NCBI GenBank assembly: GCA_934725655.1
Contig: CAKVCJ010000079.1
Coordinates: 1-7,756 of the forward strand
Length of the DNA stretch: 7,756 nt
Direction of reading: 5' to 3'
Origin: an uncultured Brachyspira sp.
Lineage (GTDB): Bacteria > Spirochaetota > Brachyspiria > Brachyspirales > Brachyspiraceae
The translations under genes and the position numbers were made by a program. A model generated the notes under the pieces. That model saw only the letters and a program-made list of their open reading frames with translations, ran no database searches and was not told the DNA's origin. Positions 1-7,053 of the stretch are shown piece after piece (within the stretch, counting starts at the first letter, position 1; the number at the start of each line of letters is the position of its first letter).

Positions 1-184
1 CCTCTGCATATCCTTTCTCAGCGATATCATAATCATTTTGAGCAAAAGTTTTAATTTCGGTATACTTGTTTACAGTTTCTCTTAAAGCAGTAACTCTCTC
101 ATAATCTTTTGTAGGAAGTCCTCCGCAAGACATCACAAAGAAAGATAATGCTATTATTAGAGCAGTCTTTTCTTTTAAACTCAT
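1..184 (-). CDS. Putative lipoprotein, N-terminal part (runs off left edge)
   Basis: The minus strand encodes 61 codons from an ATG at 184-182 and stays open to the window edge. The protein begins MSLKEK, has a hydrophobic stretch at about residues 8-18, and then VMSC with Cys20 followed by two glycines. This is a signal peptide with a lipobox, so Cys20 is probably lipidated and the protein anchored to a membrane. The mature part seen so far (residues 23-61) is charged and looks helical, with an NDYDIAEKGYAE stretch that loosely resembles the helical repeats of DUF4398-type lipoproteins; that is only a resemblance. An AGGAGG ribosome site lies at 197-202, 12 bases before the ATG, which is slightly far but supports this start. 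It has its own promoter (249-276) and is divergent from the tRNA gene. The function is unknown. Confidence 0.75.
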   Translation of the reverse strand, partial: MSLKEKTALIIALSFFVMSCGGLPTKDYERVTALRETVNKYTEIKTFAQNDYDIAEKGYAE

Positions 185-248
185 ATTAATACAATTCCTC
201 CTGTTTTTTAATATATATAAAAATATAAAAAAATAATATGTTAACAAC

Positions 249-276
249 ATTATCGCTTAAATAATTAAAAAGTCAA
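249..276 (-). promoter_or_regulatory. Promoter of the left-edge lipoprotein gene
   Basis: On the minus strand TTGACT (276-271) is followed after 16 bases by GATAAT (254-249), a good sigma-70-type match. The predicted transcript would have a leader of roughly 55-60 bases before the ATG at 184. A small inverted repeat, ATGTT-AAC-AACAT (238-250), lies across the end of the -10 box and the likely start of transcription and could be an operator, but it is short and AT-rich. Confidence 0.55.
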
Positions 277-419
277 GTTATTTTAATTATTATAGAAGTT
301 ATACAATAAAAATTATAACAGTACTAAACTGCTGCTATTATTTTAAATTGTTTAGAAATAAAAAAGTAAAATTATTAGGCTATAATTATTAAAAATATTA
401 AATGTTTTTCAAATAGCTC

Positions 420-447
420 TTGCATTTTTTTTATTATATAGTATAAT
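420..447 (+). promoter_or_regulatory. Promoter of the tRNA-Thr gene
   Basis: A perfect TATAAT at 442-447 is preceded, 16 bases upstream, by the weak -35 match TTGCAT (420-425). The -10 lies 14 bases before the first base of the tRNA, leaving a short 5' leader. The same extended sequence, ATATAGTATAAT, recurs before the secreted-protein gene at 1804. Confidence 0.65.
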
Positions 448-461
448 GGTGAAATCATTTC

Positions 462-534
462 GCTGGTGTAGCTCAATTGGCAGAGCAGCTGATTTGTAAT
501 CAGCCGGTTGCGGGTTCAAGTCCCATCACCAGCT
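462..534 (+). tRNA. tRNA-Thr (anticodon TGT)
   Basis: The sequence folds as a 73-base cloverleaf. The acceptor stem 462-468 pairs perfectly with 527-533. The D stem is GCTC/GAGC (471-474/483-486). The anticodon stem GCTGA/TCAGC (488-492/500-504) encloses the loop TTTGTAA, with anticodon TGT at 495-497, reading ACA and probably other Thr codons by wobble. The T loop TTCAAGT is at 515-521. The T stem (510-514/522-526) has three G-C pairs, a C-A mismatch and a G-T wobble, which is weaker than usual. The discriminator position is T (534), and the 3' CCA is not encoded because the next bases are CAT. No terminator is obvious before the neuB-like gene about 105 bases downstream, so read-through is possible. 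Confidence 0.93.
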
Positions 535-639
535 CATCTTTTTTATCACCCCATCACACACAAACACTTTTTTCATATTAATAAATCAATCTTTCTTTTC
601 GATAATTACTATATATTTAATATCTCCTGGGATAATGTT

Positions 640-1677
640 ATGGCAAATCTTAAATTAAAAGACTTAATTAAAAAAAATAATTTTTTTGTAATTGCAGAAT
701 CAGGTTCTAATCATGAAGGTTCTATAGACGATGCTCTTAAATTAATTAGAGAAGCTGCAAAAGCAGGTGCTAATGCTGTGAAGTTTCAAAGCTTTACTTC
801 AAAAACTCTATTTGCACAAAAAGAATACACTAAAATACTTAAAATGCCGGAAAATGCATTGGATAGTGTTGATGATATAGTATTAAAAAAAGAGTGGTAT
901 GAAACTTTATATAAAGAAGCTAATAAAAATAAAATTATTTTAATGAGCACTCCATTTTCTGCGGAGGCTGTAGATGATATGGATAAATATGTGCCTATAT
1001 ACAAAATAGCTTCCTGCGATATAGATAATATTCCGCTTTTGAGAAAGATTGCTTCAACTAAAAAACCTGTGATACTATCTACTGGTTTAGCTGCAAATAA
1101 AGATATAAAAAATGCATTAAATATTTTAAAAAATAATGAGGTGGCTTTGCTTCATTGTTCTGTGGAATATCCTACACCTTTAGAGAATGCGAGGTTAAAC
1201 AGAATAGTTGTTATGAATAAACTTTTTAAACAAAATATTATAGGTTATTCTGATCATACTATAGGAATAGATGCCCCTATTATAGCATATACTCTTGGTG
1301 CTAAGATTATAGAAAAACATTTTACAATTACCCCAGAAAAGAAATCTGGAGACCATATAATAAGTTTAGATACCAATTCTATGAAAGAGATGATTTCTAA
1401 ATTAAAAGATACTGTTAAAATGCTTGGCGGAGATGAAGCTTTAAAGACCGAGAAGAAAATGAGTAAACAAGAGAATAAAGAGCTTGTTTATGCTAAGAGG
1501 GGTATATATCTTAATCATAGCATGCTTAAAAATGAAGTGATAACAGAAAAAGATTTAATAACTTTAAGACCATGTATAGGAATACCTGCTAAAGATTATG
1601 ATAAGGTTGTTGGAAAAAAATTAAAACTTGATAAAAAATCTTTTACTGCATTAAATCATAAAGATTTAAAAAAATAG
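640..1677 (+). CDS. neuB: NeuB/SpsE-family nonulosonic acid synthase
   Basis: This 345-residue protein is a full-length member of the NeuB family, which condenses phosphoenolpyruvate with a six-carbon N-acylated sugar such as ManNAc to make sialic, legionaminic or pseudaminic acid in the cytoplasm. The TIM-barrel domain covers about residues 15-265. It has FVIAESGSNHEGS (16-28), AVKFQ (46-50), KPVILSTGL (142-150), HCSVEYPTP (172-180), GYSDHT (202-207) and EKHFT (225-229). His172 and His206 match the metal-binding histidines of known NeuB. A C-terminal SAF (antifreeze-like) domain covers about 283-343, with Arg287 in YAKRGIY matching the substrate-contacting arginine. The open frame extends upstream into the tRNA, so the ATG at 640 is chosen: homology begins soon after it, and GGGA at 629-632 is a weak ribosome site. 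The exact sugar cannot be told from sequence, and no neuA or neuC partner is in the window. Confidence 0.9.
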   Translation: MANLKLKDLIKKNNFFVIAESGSNHEGSIDDALKLIREAAKAGANAVKFQSFTSKTLFAQKEYTKILKMPENALDSVDDIVLKKEWYETLYKEANKNKIILMSTPFSAEAVDDMDKYVPIYKIASCDIDNIPLLRKIASTKKPVILSTGLAANKDIKNALNILKNNEVALLHCSVEYPTPLENARLNRIVVMNKLFKQNIIGYSDHTIGIDAPIIAYTLGAKIIEKHFTITPEKKSGDHIISLDTNSMKEMISKLKDTVKMLGGDEALKTEKKMSKQENKELVYAKRGIYLNHSMLKNEVITEKDLITLRPCIGIPAKDYDKVVGKKLKLDKKSFTALNHKDLKK

Positions 1678-1741
1678 CAATTAATGTGATTTATTTTCTA
1701 TAAATAAATTTAAAAACAGCAATAAAGTAAACATAACTTAT

Positions 1742-1769
1742 TTGATTTAATTCTTCAATATAGTATAAT
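1742..1769 (+). promoter_or_regulatory. Promoter of the secreted-protein gene
   Basis: TTGATT (1742-1747), a 16-base spacer and a perfect TATAAT (1764-1769) lie about 35 bases before the ATG at 1804. The gene is therefore probably transcribed separately from the neuB-like gene, which ends at 1677. Confidence 0.65.
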
Positions 1770-1803
1770 AAACTACAATAATAAAAATTTGGAGAATGAA
1801 AAA

Positions 1804-2694
1804 ATGAAAAAATTGCTAGCAATATTTTTGTTCATATCTATGAGTATTGCCCTTTATGGTTATGAAACTATACCTTATATGTTTAATGATGTAGTGCCTT
1901 ACGGCGTATCTCCTGATGAAGTAAATCAAATACTTATGTCTAATAGTTTTATAACAGCAGAAGGACAGGCTGTAAGTGGTACTTTTTATATATCTTCATA
2001 TCCTGATCCAGATTTAGCTTGGTATAATCCTCAAACTTTAAAATGGGTTAATATAAAATTTACTACAAATAATATGGCTGATTTATTTAAAAGAGATTTA
2101 AATCTTTTGTATTTTAATTACACATTAGATGATGAGTTTAAATGCATGACTATAACTGCTGAGAATTTATCTGATGACAGCACTTTAGCAGGAAAAAATA
2201 CTAAATGGGTTTATAAGTTCTTCTTCCATAATGATAAATTATTTGCTGTAAGTTCTCGTTATCAGGGAGACGGCGCTTTAGAGCAGTATAAACAAAGAAA
2301 TCCTGATAATGAATATGCAAATCCTGGATATGTTATGTCTTCAGGTTTATTTAATAGAACTTTAAATGGTTTCATAACAAAATACGGCGGATTTAATAAT
2401 AGCATAGTAAAAACTTTAGATGATTTTACTTCTATGTATTATGGTAATTATATCAATAAACAAGCTGATACTTCTTTATCTGTATTTTATGCTAAATATG
2501 CTATGAAAAATATTAACTTCGTTGCTTCTTATGTTGATAATTATAGAATGAGACCTATTTATTATAGATTCCAAAATAAAGTTTATGAAGATGTAAATGA
2601 TATAGCAGATGTTCCTGTTGGAATACCGCCTGAAGTAAAAAAATTAAATAAAAATAATAATCAGACTGCTGCTGCTGAAAATAATCAGCAATAA
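1804..2694 (+). CDS. Secreted or periplasmic protein of unknown function
   Basis: I do not recognise this 296-residue protein. It starts with MKK and a hydrophobic core at about residues 4-17, then polar sequence from about Tyr20, which is a typical signal peptide without a lipobox cysteine; cleavage probably falls near residues 16-19. The ATG at 1804 is chosen because GGAG (1791-1794) lies 9 bases upstream; an in-frame TTG at 1789 overlaps that ribosome site. The segment VVPYGVSPDEVNQIL (30-44) loosely resembles the start of BamE-like and related envelope proteins, and a second part (about 136-265) is rich in aromatic residues and looks like mixed alpha/beta. There is one cysteine (114). The tail (281-296) is low-complexity Asn/Gln/Ala. 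It has its own promoter and a strong terminator, so it is a single-gene unit. An envelope role is inferred only from the signal peptide. Confidence 0.85.
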   Translation: MKKLLAIFLFISMSIALYGYETIPYMFNDVVPYGVSPDEVNQILMSNSFITAEGQAVSGTFYISSYPDPDLAWYNPQTLKWVNIKFTTNNMADLFKRDLNLLYFNYTLDDEFKCMTITAENLSDDSTLAGKNTKWVYKFFFHNDKLFAVSSRYQGDGALEQYKQRNPDNEYANPGYVMSSGLFNRTLNGFITKYGGFNNSIVKTLDDFTSMYYGNYINKQADTSLSVFYAKYAMKNINFVASYVDNYRMRPIYYRFQNKVYEDVNDIADVPVGIPPEVKKLNKNNNQTAAAENNQQ

Positions 2695-2713
2695 TTAAAA
2701 TATAATAATACAT

Positions 2714-2748
2714 AAAGAGAGGCTATATTTTAGTCTCTCTTTTTTTTT
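2714..2748 (+). terminator. Rho-independent terminator of the secreted-protein gene
   Basis: The arms 2714-2725 and 2731-2742 form a 12-pair stem with a single G-T wobble and a 5-base loop. The stem runs directly into a T-tract that extends to 2748. It begins 20 bases after the stop codon. The end of the T-tract overlaps the -35 region of the gatA promoter. Confidence 0.9.
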
Positions 2749-2774
2749 GCAAAAAAAAATATATATGATATAAT
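2747..2774 (+). promoter_or_regulatory. Promoter of gatA
   Basis: TTGCAA (2747-2752), a 16-base spacer and a perfect TATAAT (2769-2774) precede gatA. The -10 box overlaps an in-frame ATG at 2773, which argues that this upstream ATG is not the translation start. Confidence 0.6.
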
Positions 2775-2814
2775 GAAGTTCAAAATTTATTATTTATTTA
2801 AGAGGTTTCCTACA

Positions 2815-4263
2815 ATGGATTTAAATGAATTGAGCATAATTCAAATTAGAGAGAAATTAAAAAATAAAGAAATAGACGCTGTTAGCCTAACAGAATCTAT
2901 TATAAAGAAAATAGAAGAAGATGATAAAAGAGAAGATAAAATATATGCTTATTTAGAAATTTTTAAAGATGAAGCAATAGAGCAGGCAAAAAAAGCACAA
3001 GAGAAAATTAACAAAGGTGAAGATTTGCCTCTGCTCGGAGTTCCTTTAGCTATTAAAGATAATTTATGCTATAAAGATCATTTAATGACAGCTTCTTCAA
3101 AGATGCTTGAAGGCTATAAAGCTCCATACACTGCTCCTACAGTTCAAAGATTAATAGACAATGGTGCTATTATAATAGGCAGAACTAATATGGACGAGTT
3201 TGCTATGGGGGGAACTACAGAAACTTCTAATTATGGAATTACAAGAAACCCTGTTAATAGAGCACATGTTCCAGGCGGTTCTTCAGGCGGTTCTGCTGCT
3301 GCGGTTGCTGCTAATTTTGCTTTTGGTGCTTTAGGAAGCGATACTGGCGGTTCTATTAGGCAGCCTGCTTCTTTCTGCGGTATAGTTGGGGTGAAGCCTA
3401 CTTACGGCAGAGTGCCTAGGCTCGGCTGTATTGCTATGGCGAGTAGTTTAGACCAAGTGGGACCTCTTGCTAAAGATGTTAAAGATGCTGCTTTGATGAC
3501 TAAAATTATTGCTGGTTTTGACCCTAAAGAATCCACAACTTTAAATATACCTGTGCCTGATTATAATTCTCTTTTAGATGGAAATGTTAAGGGTATGAGA
3601 ATAGGGCTTGCTAAAGAGTATTATGAAACTGATTTGTTAAACAATGAAGTGAGAGAGAATGTAATGAAGGCTATAGATAATCTTAAGTCTCAGGGTGCTG
3701 AGATAGTGGATATATCTTTGCCTAATGCTAAATATGGTTCAAGGGTTTATACTGCGGTTATGGCGGTTGAGGTTGCTTCTAATATGGGTAGGTATGACGG
3801 TATAAGATATGGTTATCATCCTAAAGGTGATTTTAATTTAGATGAATATTATTATGCTTCAAGAAGTGCTGGACTTGCTTTTGAAACGAGGGCGAGAATA
3901 TTATTCGGTACTTTAATGACTGGCAAAAAATTCTTCTATAGTCATTATCAGCATGCTCTAAAGGTGAGAAAACTAATGCAGATGGACTTCGACAATGCAT
4001 TTAAAAATGTTGATATCATAATATCACCTACTTCTCCTATAACTGCTGGACTTTTAGGCACAAGAGACCAAACAGACAGTGCTTTAGGTTTCTTAGCAGA
4101 TAGTTATGCTTCTAACATCAATTTGGTAGGGCTTCCTGCTATGAGCGTGCCTTGCGGTTTAGATAAAAATAATATGCCTATAGGTATACAGTTTATAGCT
4201 AAGCAGTTTGATGAGGCTTCTATGTTTAAAATGGCTTATGTGCATGAATTAAATTACAAATAA
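2815..4263 (+). CDS. gatA: Asp-tRNA(Asn)/Glu-tRNA(Gln) amidotransferase subunit A
   Basis: This is the 482-residue glutaminase subunit of the GatCAB complex, which releases ammonia from glutamine so that GatB can amidate Glu-tRNA(Gln) and/or Asp-tRNA(Asn). The amidase-signature catalytic triad is intact: Lys81 in LAIKDN, cis-Ser156 in PGGSSGGSAA and nucleophile Ser180 in DTGGSIRQPAS. The spacings of 75 and 24 residues are those of known GatA. The conserved GRTNMDEFAMG (122-132), CGIVGVKPTYGRV (188-200), DQVGPL (213-218) and the C-terminal LVGLPAMSVPCG (437-448) are also present, and the length is normal. The ATG at 2815 is preferred over the in-frame ATG at 2773 because AGAGG (2801-2805) lies 9 bases before it, the extra 14 residues are not GatA-like, and the upstream ATG sits in the -10 box. 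It has its own promoter and terminator, and gatB and gatC are not adjacent. Confidence 0.96.
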   Translation: MDLNELSIIQIREKLKNKEIDAVSLTESIIKKIEEDDKREDKIYAYLEIFKDEAIEQAKKAQEKINKGEDLPLLGVPLAIKDNLCYKDHLMTASSKMLEGYKAPYTAPTVQRLIDNGAIIIGRTNMDEFAMGGTTETSNYGITRNPVNRAHVPGGSSGGSAAAVAANFAFGALGSDTGGSIRQPASFCGIVGVKPTYGRVPRLGCIAMASSLDQVGPLAKDVKDAALMTKIIAGFDPKESTTLNIPVPDYNSLLDGNVKGMRIGLAKEYYETDLLNNEVRENVMKAIDNLKSQGAEIVDISLPNAKYGSRVYTAVMAVEVASNMGRYDGIRYGYHPKGDFNLDEYYYASRSAGLAFETRARILFGTLMTGKKFFYSHYQHALKVRKLMQMDFDNAFKNVDIIISPTSPITAGLLGTRDQTDSALGFLADSYASNINLVGLPAMSVPCGLDKNNMPIGIQFIAKQFDEASMFKMAYVHELNYK

Positions 4264-4286
4264 TAATAAATAAAATTTTTATAAAT

Positions 4287-4333
4287 ATAAAGGGCTTTTA
4301 CTATTATTAATAGTTTAAGCTCTTTATTTTTTT
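4287..4333 (+). terminator. Rho-independent terminator of gatA
   Basis: An 11-pair outer stem (4287-4297 with 4317-4327, one G-T wobble) encloses a 2x2 T mismatch and a 6-pair inner stem ACTATT/AATAGT (4300-4305/4309-4314) with a 3-base loop. The stem is followed by seven T's (4327-4333). It starts 23 bases after the gatA stop, so the MFS gene beyond probably has its own promoter; AT-rich sequence at 4334-4426 offers a TATATT (4413-4418) but no convincing -35. Confidence 0.85.
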
Positions 4334-4440
4334 ATACTAATAATTTTTTTCATATTATTTAACTAAAAATATTGATTTGCTATATCTTTTTTAAAAATAA
4401 TTTATATATTATTATATTATCTTATTGAGGTAAATATAGA

Positions 4441-5631
4441 ATGATATTATTGGTTTATTCAATGCCTTTTTTGGTTTATTTATGTTCCAGTATATTTTCA
4501 ACAGTTTTAGTTATTAACTCATCAGAAATGGGAGCTAATGCTTTTTTTATTTCTCTTTTGGCGGTATTTTATGGTATGGGTATGATGGTTGCTGCCAGTA
4601 CTTTTTCAAAGTTTAAAATACCAAAGAGAATATATCCTAAGTTATTGTATATTCAATCTTGTATGCAGGCAATATTAAGCATACTTTGCATAATATATTT
4701 AAACAATGAGTTATCGCTTCTATATTCTTTTTTATATGGTTCAAATACTACTGTATTTTTTGTGTGTTTTCAATCATTACTTGATAGTGTATCAAAAGAT
4801 TTGCCTATAAGAATAAGCAGCGGGCTTTTTATATTTTCTTGGACTTTGGGATTATCTGTAGGGCCTATAGTTACGGGATTTGTTTATAATTTTAATTCTA
4901 GTATAAATTTTTTAATAGTAATAGTGATGAGTGTTTTGATGTTTATTTTATTTTATTTATCAAGACATTTGCATTTCAAACCTAAAAGGCATAAATGGGA
5001 AGAGCCTTTTATGAGAGCTCCGAGGTATAAAGTTTATATAGGCTGGCTTATTATATTTGTAGGAGCTTTAGTACTTCATACATTAAGATTTATGTTTTTG
5101 GATTATGGTATAAAAGAGGTTGGGCTTTCAAACAGTAAAGCTACATTTTTAGTTGGGGTGTTATCTGGAGTTATGTCTTTGGGTTCTCTTTTCTCTTCTT
5201 TCTATCTTAGAATATTGGAGAGAAAAAGAGTATTTACTGTTGTTGGATTGCTTACTCCTATTGCTTTAACTTTGCTTTTAGTTTCTAACAACTTTTGGGT
5301 ATTTTTTGTATCGTTTATATTTTTAGGTTTTGTAAGCGGTTTTGGATATTTCTTTGGACTTTATTATGCTTTAGCGGATCAGGAGAGAGATAGTGCCAAT
5401 GTCGCTGTAAATGAAACTTTAACAGGAGTTGCCGCTTTAGTGATACCTTTTATAGTTGGATATTTAGCTTCAAATTTTTCATATTTTATATCTTTTTTAT
5501 TTATGATGATAATTTCTCTTATATGTTATAGTATAGCTATATATTTAATGTGGCAGAGAAAAAGAACAAATCTTATTAAAGAAAAATTTGATAAAATAAT
5601 AGAAGAAGCAGATAAAAAATATAAAGCTTAA
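4441..5631 (+). CDS. Major facilitator superfamily (MFS) transporter
   Basis: This 396-residue inner-membrane protein has about 12 hydrophobic segments, roughly at residues 4-25, 34-54, 66-87, 93-112, 127-149, 155-173, 198-218, 235-256, 263-282, 286-311, 326-345 and 349-370. A charged central loop (174-197) splits the two six-helix halves, and a lysine-rich tail (372-396) should be cytoplasmic. These features fit an MFS carrier that moves a small molecule using an ion gradient. SWTLGLSVGPIVTGFVY (133-149) resembles the glycine- and proline-rich helix 5 motif common in drug/H+ antiporters, so export is plausible, but the substrate cannot be told. The start is supported by GAGG (4427-4430), 10 bases upstream. 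The stop overlaps the stop of the converging [2Fe-2S] protein gene by 4 bases, and no terminator is seen between them. Confidence 0.85.
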   Translation: MILLVYSMPFLVYLCSSIFSTVLVINSSEMGANAFFISLLAVFYGMGMMVAASTFSKFKIPKRIYPKLLYIQSCMQAILSILCIIYLNNELSLLYSFLYGSNTTVFFVCFQSLLDSVSKDLPIRISSGLFIFSWTLGLSVGPIVTGFVYNFNSSINFLIVIVMSVLMFILFYLSRHLHFKPKRHKWEEPFMRAPRYKVYIGWLIIFVGALVLHTLRFMFLDYGIKEVGLSNSKATFLVGVLSGVMSLGSLFSSFYLRILERKRVFTVVGLLTPIALTLLLVSNNFWVFFVSFIFLGFVSGFGYFFGLYYALADQERDSANVAVNETLTGVAALVIPFIVGYLASNFSYFISFLFMMIISLICYSIAIYLMWQRKRTNLIKEKFDKIIEEADKKYKA

Positions 5632-5870
5632 AAATCTAAAGGGGCATATTCATTTTTTTTGGCATATTCTATTAAATGTCCTATTTTTTCTTTGCATCCT
5701 CCGCAGCCTGTGCCTGCTTGAGTTTTTTCAGAGACACTTTCTACACTGGTGAGTTTCTCTGATGCTATTGCACTATAAGCTTGCCTATATGATACATTTT
5801 TACAATTGCAAAGCATTTTATCATAATTTATAGAGGTTTGACATTTTAAGTCTTCTATATTTAAATCCAT
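5628..5870 (-). CDS. BFD-type [2Fe-2S]-binding protein
   Basis: This 80-residue protein consists almost entirely of a BFD-like (bacterioferritin-associated ferredoxin-like) [2Fe-2S] domain. The four cluster ligands are Cys21, Cys23, Cys56 and Cys59, arranged C-X-C-X32-C-X2-C, with the family hallmark AGTGCGGC at 52-59. A fifth cysteine (10) lies in a short N-terminal extension. In other bacteria such domains occur as Bfd, which helps release iron from bacterioferritin, or as parts of NifU, nitrite reductase and other oxidoreductases; here it stands alone, so electron transfer or iron handling is inferred only. The start at 5870 has a weak ribosome site, GGAT, about 10 bases upstream. It lies 70 bases after the UDP-glucuronate decarboxylase gene on the same strand and may be partly read from it, and it overlaps the MFS gene end by 4 bases. 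Confidence 0.88.
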   Translation of the reverse strand: MDLNIEDLKCQTSINYDKMLCNCKNVSYRQAYSAIASEKLTSVESVSEKTQAGTGCGGCKEKIGHLIEYAKKNEYAPLDF

Positions 5871-5898
5871 AATAGTTTATCCAAAATATTTTTTTGTT

Positions 5899-5926
5899 AT
5901 TTTAACATTTTTACAATAAAATTCAA
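5899..5926 (-). promoter_or_regulatory. Possible promoter of the [2Fe-2S] protein gene
   Basis: On the minus strand TTGAAT (5926-5921) and TAAAAT (5904-5899) are 16 bases apart, about 28 bases before the ATG. In sequence this AT-rich such matches arise often by chance, so separate transcription from the upstream decarboxylase gene is only suggested. Confidence 0.35.
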
Positions 5927-5940
5927 GAATATATATGTAA

Positions 5941-6879
5941 TTATTTGTTTCTTAAATAATTATCAAAGTATTCTATTGTTTTTTTCAAACCTTCTTCTAA
6001 TTTATAATTTGGCTGCCAATTAAGTTTTTCTTTAGCTAAATTAATATACGGCTGTCTTTTTATAGGATCGTCTTTAGGTAGTTCTTTAAATATTATTTTT
6101 GATTTGGAATTAGTCATTTCTATTATTTTTTTAGCAAATTCTAAAACAGTCATTTCATAAGGGTTGCCTAAATTTACAGGCCCAATAAAGTTTTCACTAT
6201 TCATCATTCTTACAGCACCGTCAATTAAATCATCACAGTAGCAAAAGCTTCTTGTTTGGCTGCCGTCTCCGTAAACTGTAATATCTAAATTTTGCAATGC
6301 CTGTATAACGAAATTTGAAACTACTCTTCCGTCATTTTCATTCATTCTTGGTCCATAAGTATTGAATATTCTTATGATTTTTATATCGGTATTGTATTGT
6401 CTGTAATAATCCATCATTAAGGTTTCGGCACTTCTTTTACCTTCATCATAACAGCTTCGTATGCCATTTGGATTTACATGTCCCCAATAGCTTTCTTTTT
6501 GAGGATGTTCTAAAGGGTCTCCATAAACTTCACTCGTTGAAGCTTGTAATATTCTCGCATTACAATTTCTTGCTAATTCAAGCATATTAAGTATGCCGAA
6601 AACACTTGTTTTGAAAGTATGTACTGGATTTCTTTGATAATGTATAGGTGAAGCAGGACATGCAAAATTATATATTTCATCGCATTCTATATGTATTGGT
6701 TCTGTTATATCATGTCTAATACTTTCAAAGTTTTTATTATCTAATAAATGTTTAATATTTTCATTTGAACCTGTAAAAAAATTATCTATTGATATTACAT
6801 AATTTCCTTCTTTTAATAATCTTTCACATAGATGAGAGCCTAAAAAACCAGCTCCGCCTGTTACAATTATCCTTTTCAT
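5941..6879 (-). CDS. UDP-glucuronate decarboxylase (UDP-xylose synthase)
   Basis: This 312-residue cytoplasmic enzyme belongs to the extended short-chain dehydrogenase family and converts UDP-glucuronate to UDP-xylose and CO2 using bound NAD. The N-terminal Rossmann motif is GGAGFLG (8-14). The hallmark UXS sequences are all present: [13 protein letters not shown] (70-82), [14 protein letters not shown] (114-127) with Glu117, RSCYDEGKR (141-149) with catalytic Tyr144 and Lys148, [10 protein letters not shown] (170-179), DGRVVSNF (183-190) and [12 protein letters not shown] (203-214) with Arg210. The PASPIHY stretch separates it from UDP-glucose epimerases and dTDP-glucose dehydratases. There is no membrane anchor, unlike animal and some plant forms. 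AAGGA (6893-6889) lies 9 bases before the ATG. It probably supplies xylose for a surface polysaccharide or lipooligosaccharide, but no glycosyltransferase or UDP-glucose dehydrogenase gene is nearby. Confidence 0.94.
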   Translation of the reverse strand: MKRIIVTGGAGFLGSHLCERLLKEGNYVISIDNFFTGSNENIKHLLDNKNFESIRHDITEPIHIECDEIYNFACPASPIHYQRNPVHTFKTSVFGILNMLELARNCNARILQASTSEVYGDPLEHPQKESYWGHVNPNGIRSCYDEGKRSAETLMMDYYRQYNTDIKIIRIFNTYGPRMNENDGRVVSNFVIQALQNLDITVYGDGSQTRSFCYCDDLIDGAVRMMNSENFIGPVNLGNPYEMTVLEFAKKIIEMTNSKSKIIFKELPKDDPIKRQPYINLAKEKLNWQPNYKLEEGLKKTIEYFDNYLRNK

Positions 6880-6909
6880 TTATTTACATCCTTAAAACTT
6901 CTTTTATAC

Positions 6910-6938
6910 ATAATATATAATATTTGTATATTTTTCAA
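6910..6938 (-). promoter_or_regulatory. Promoter of the UDP-glucuronate decarboxylase gene
   Basis: On the minus strand TTGAAA (6938-6933), an ideal 17-base spacer and TATTAT (6915-6910) lie about 30 bases before the ATG at 6879. Confidence 0.6.
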
Positions 6939-7053
6939 TATGTTTACAACTTTTAATTTTATAAATATTTATGGAATTTATTTTTAATCCCGCCCTGTTA
7001 AGTTTTTTGTTTTTATTAAAAATTATAAGTTTCATTTTTTATAATGCTGAATT

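Noticed and set aside
298..319. Inverted repeat GTTATA/TATAAC in the spacer before the tRNA
   Set aside because: It is six A-T-rich pairs with a 10-base loop and no T-tract, so it is not distinguishable from background.
522..557. CCCATCAC repeated at 522-529 and 550-557, possibly an attachment-site duplication at the tRNA end
   Set aside because: Eight bases is too short, the copies are only 28 bases apart, and no integrase or longer repeat is present.
508..639. Upstream extension of the neuB-like reading frame, starting inside the tRNA
   Set aside because: The extra 44 residues are not NeuB-like, begin within the tRNA, and a better ATG at 640 lies just before the conserved domain.
786..1004. 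Minus-strand open frame of 72 codons
   Set aside because: It lies wholly inside the well-supported neuB-like gene and has no recognisable features.
1689..1709. Inverted repeat ATTTATTT/AAATAAAT after the neuB-like gene
   Set aside because: It contains only A-T pairs and no T-tract follows, so it is a weak terminator candidate expected by chance in such sequence.
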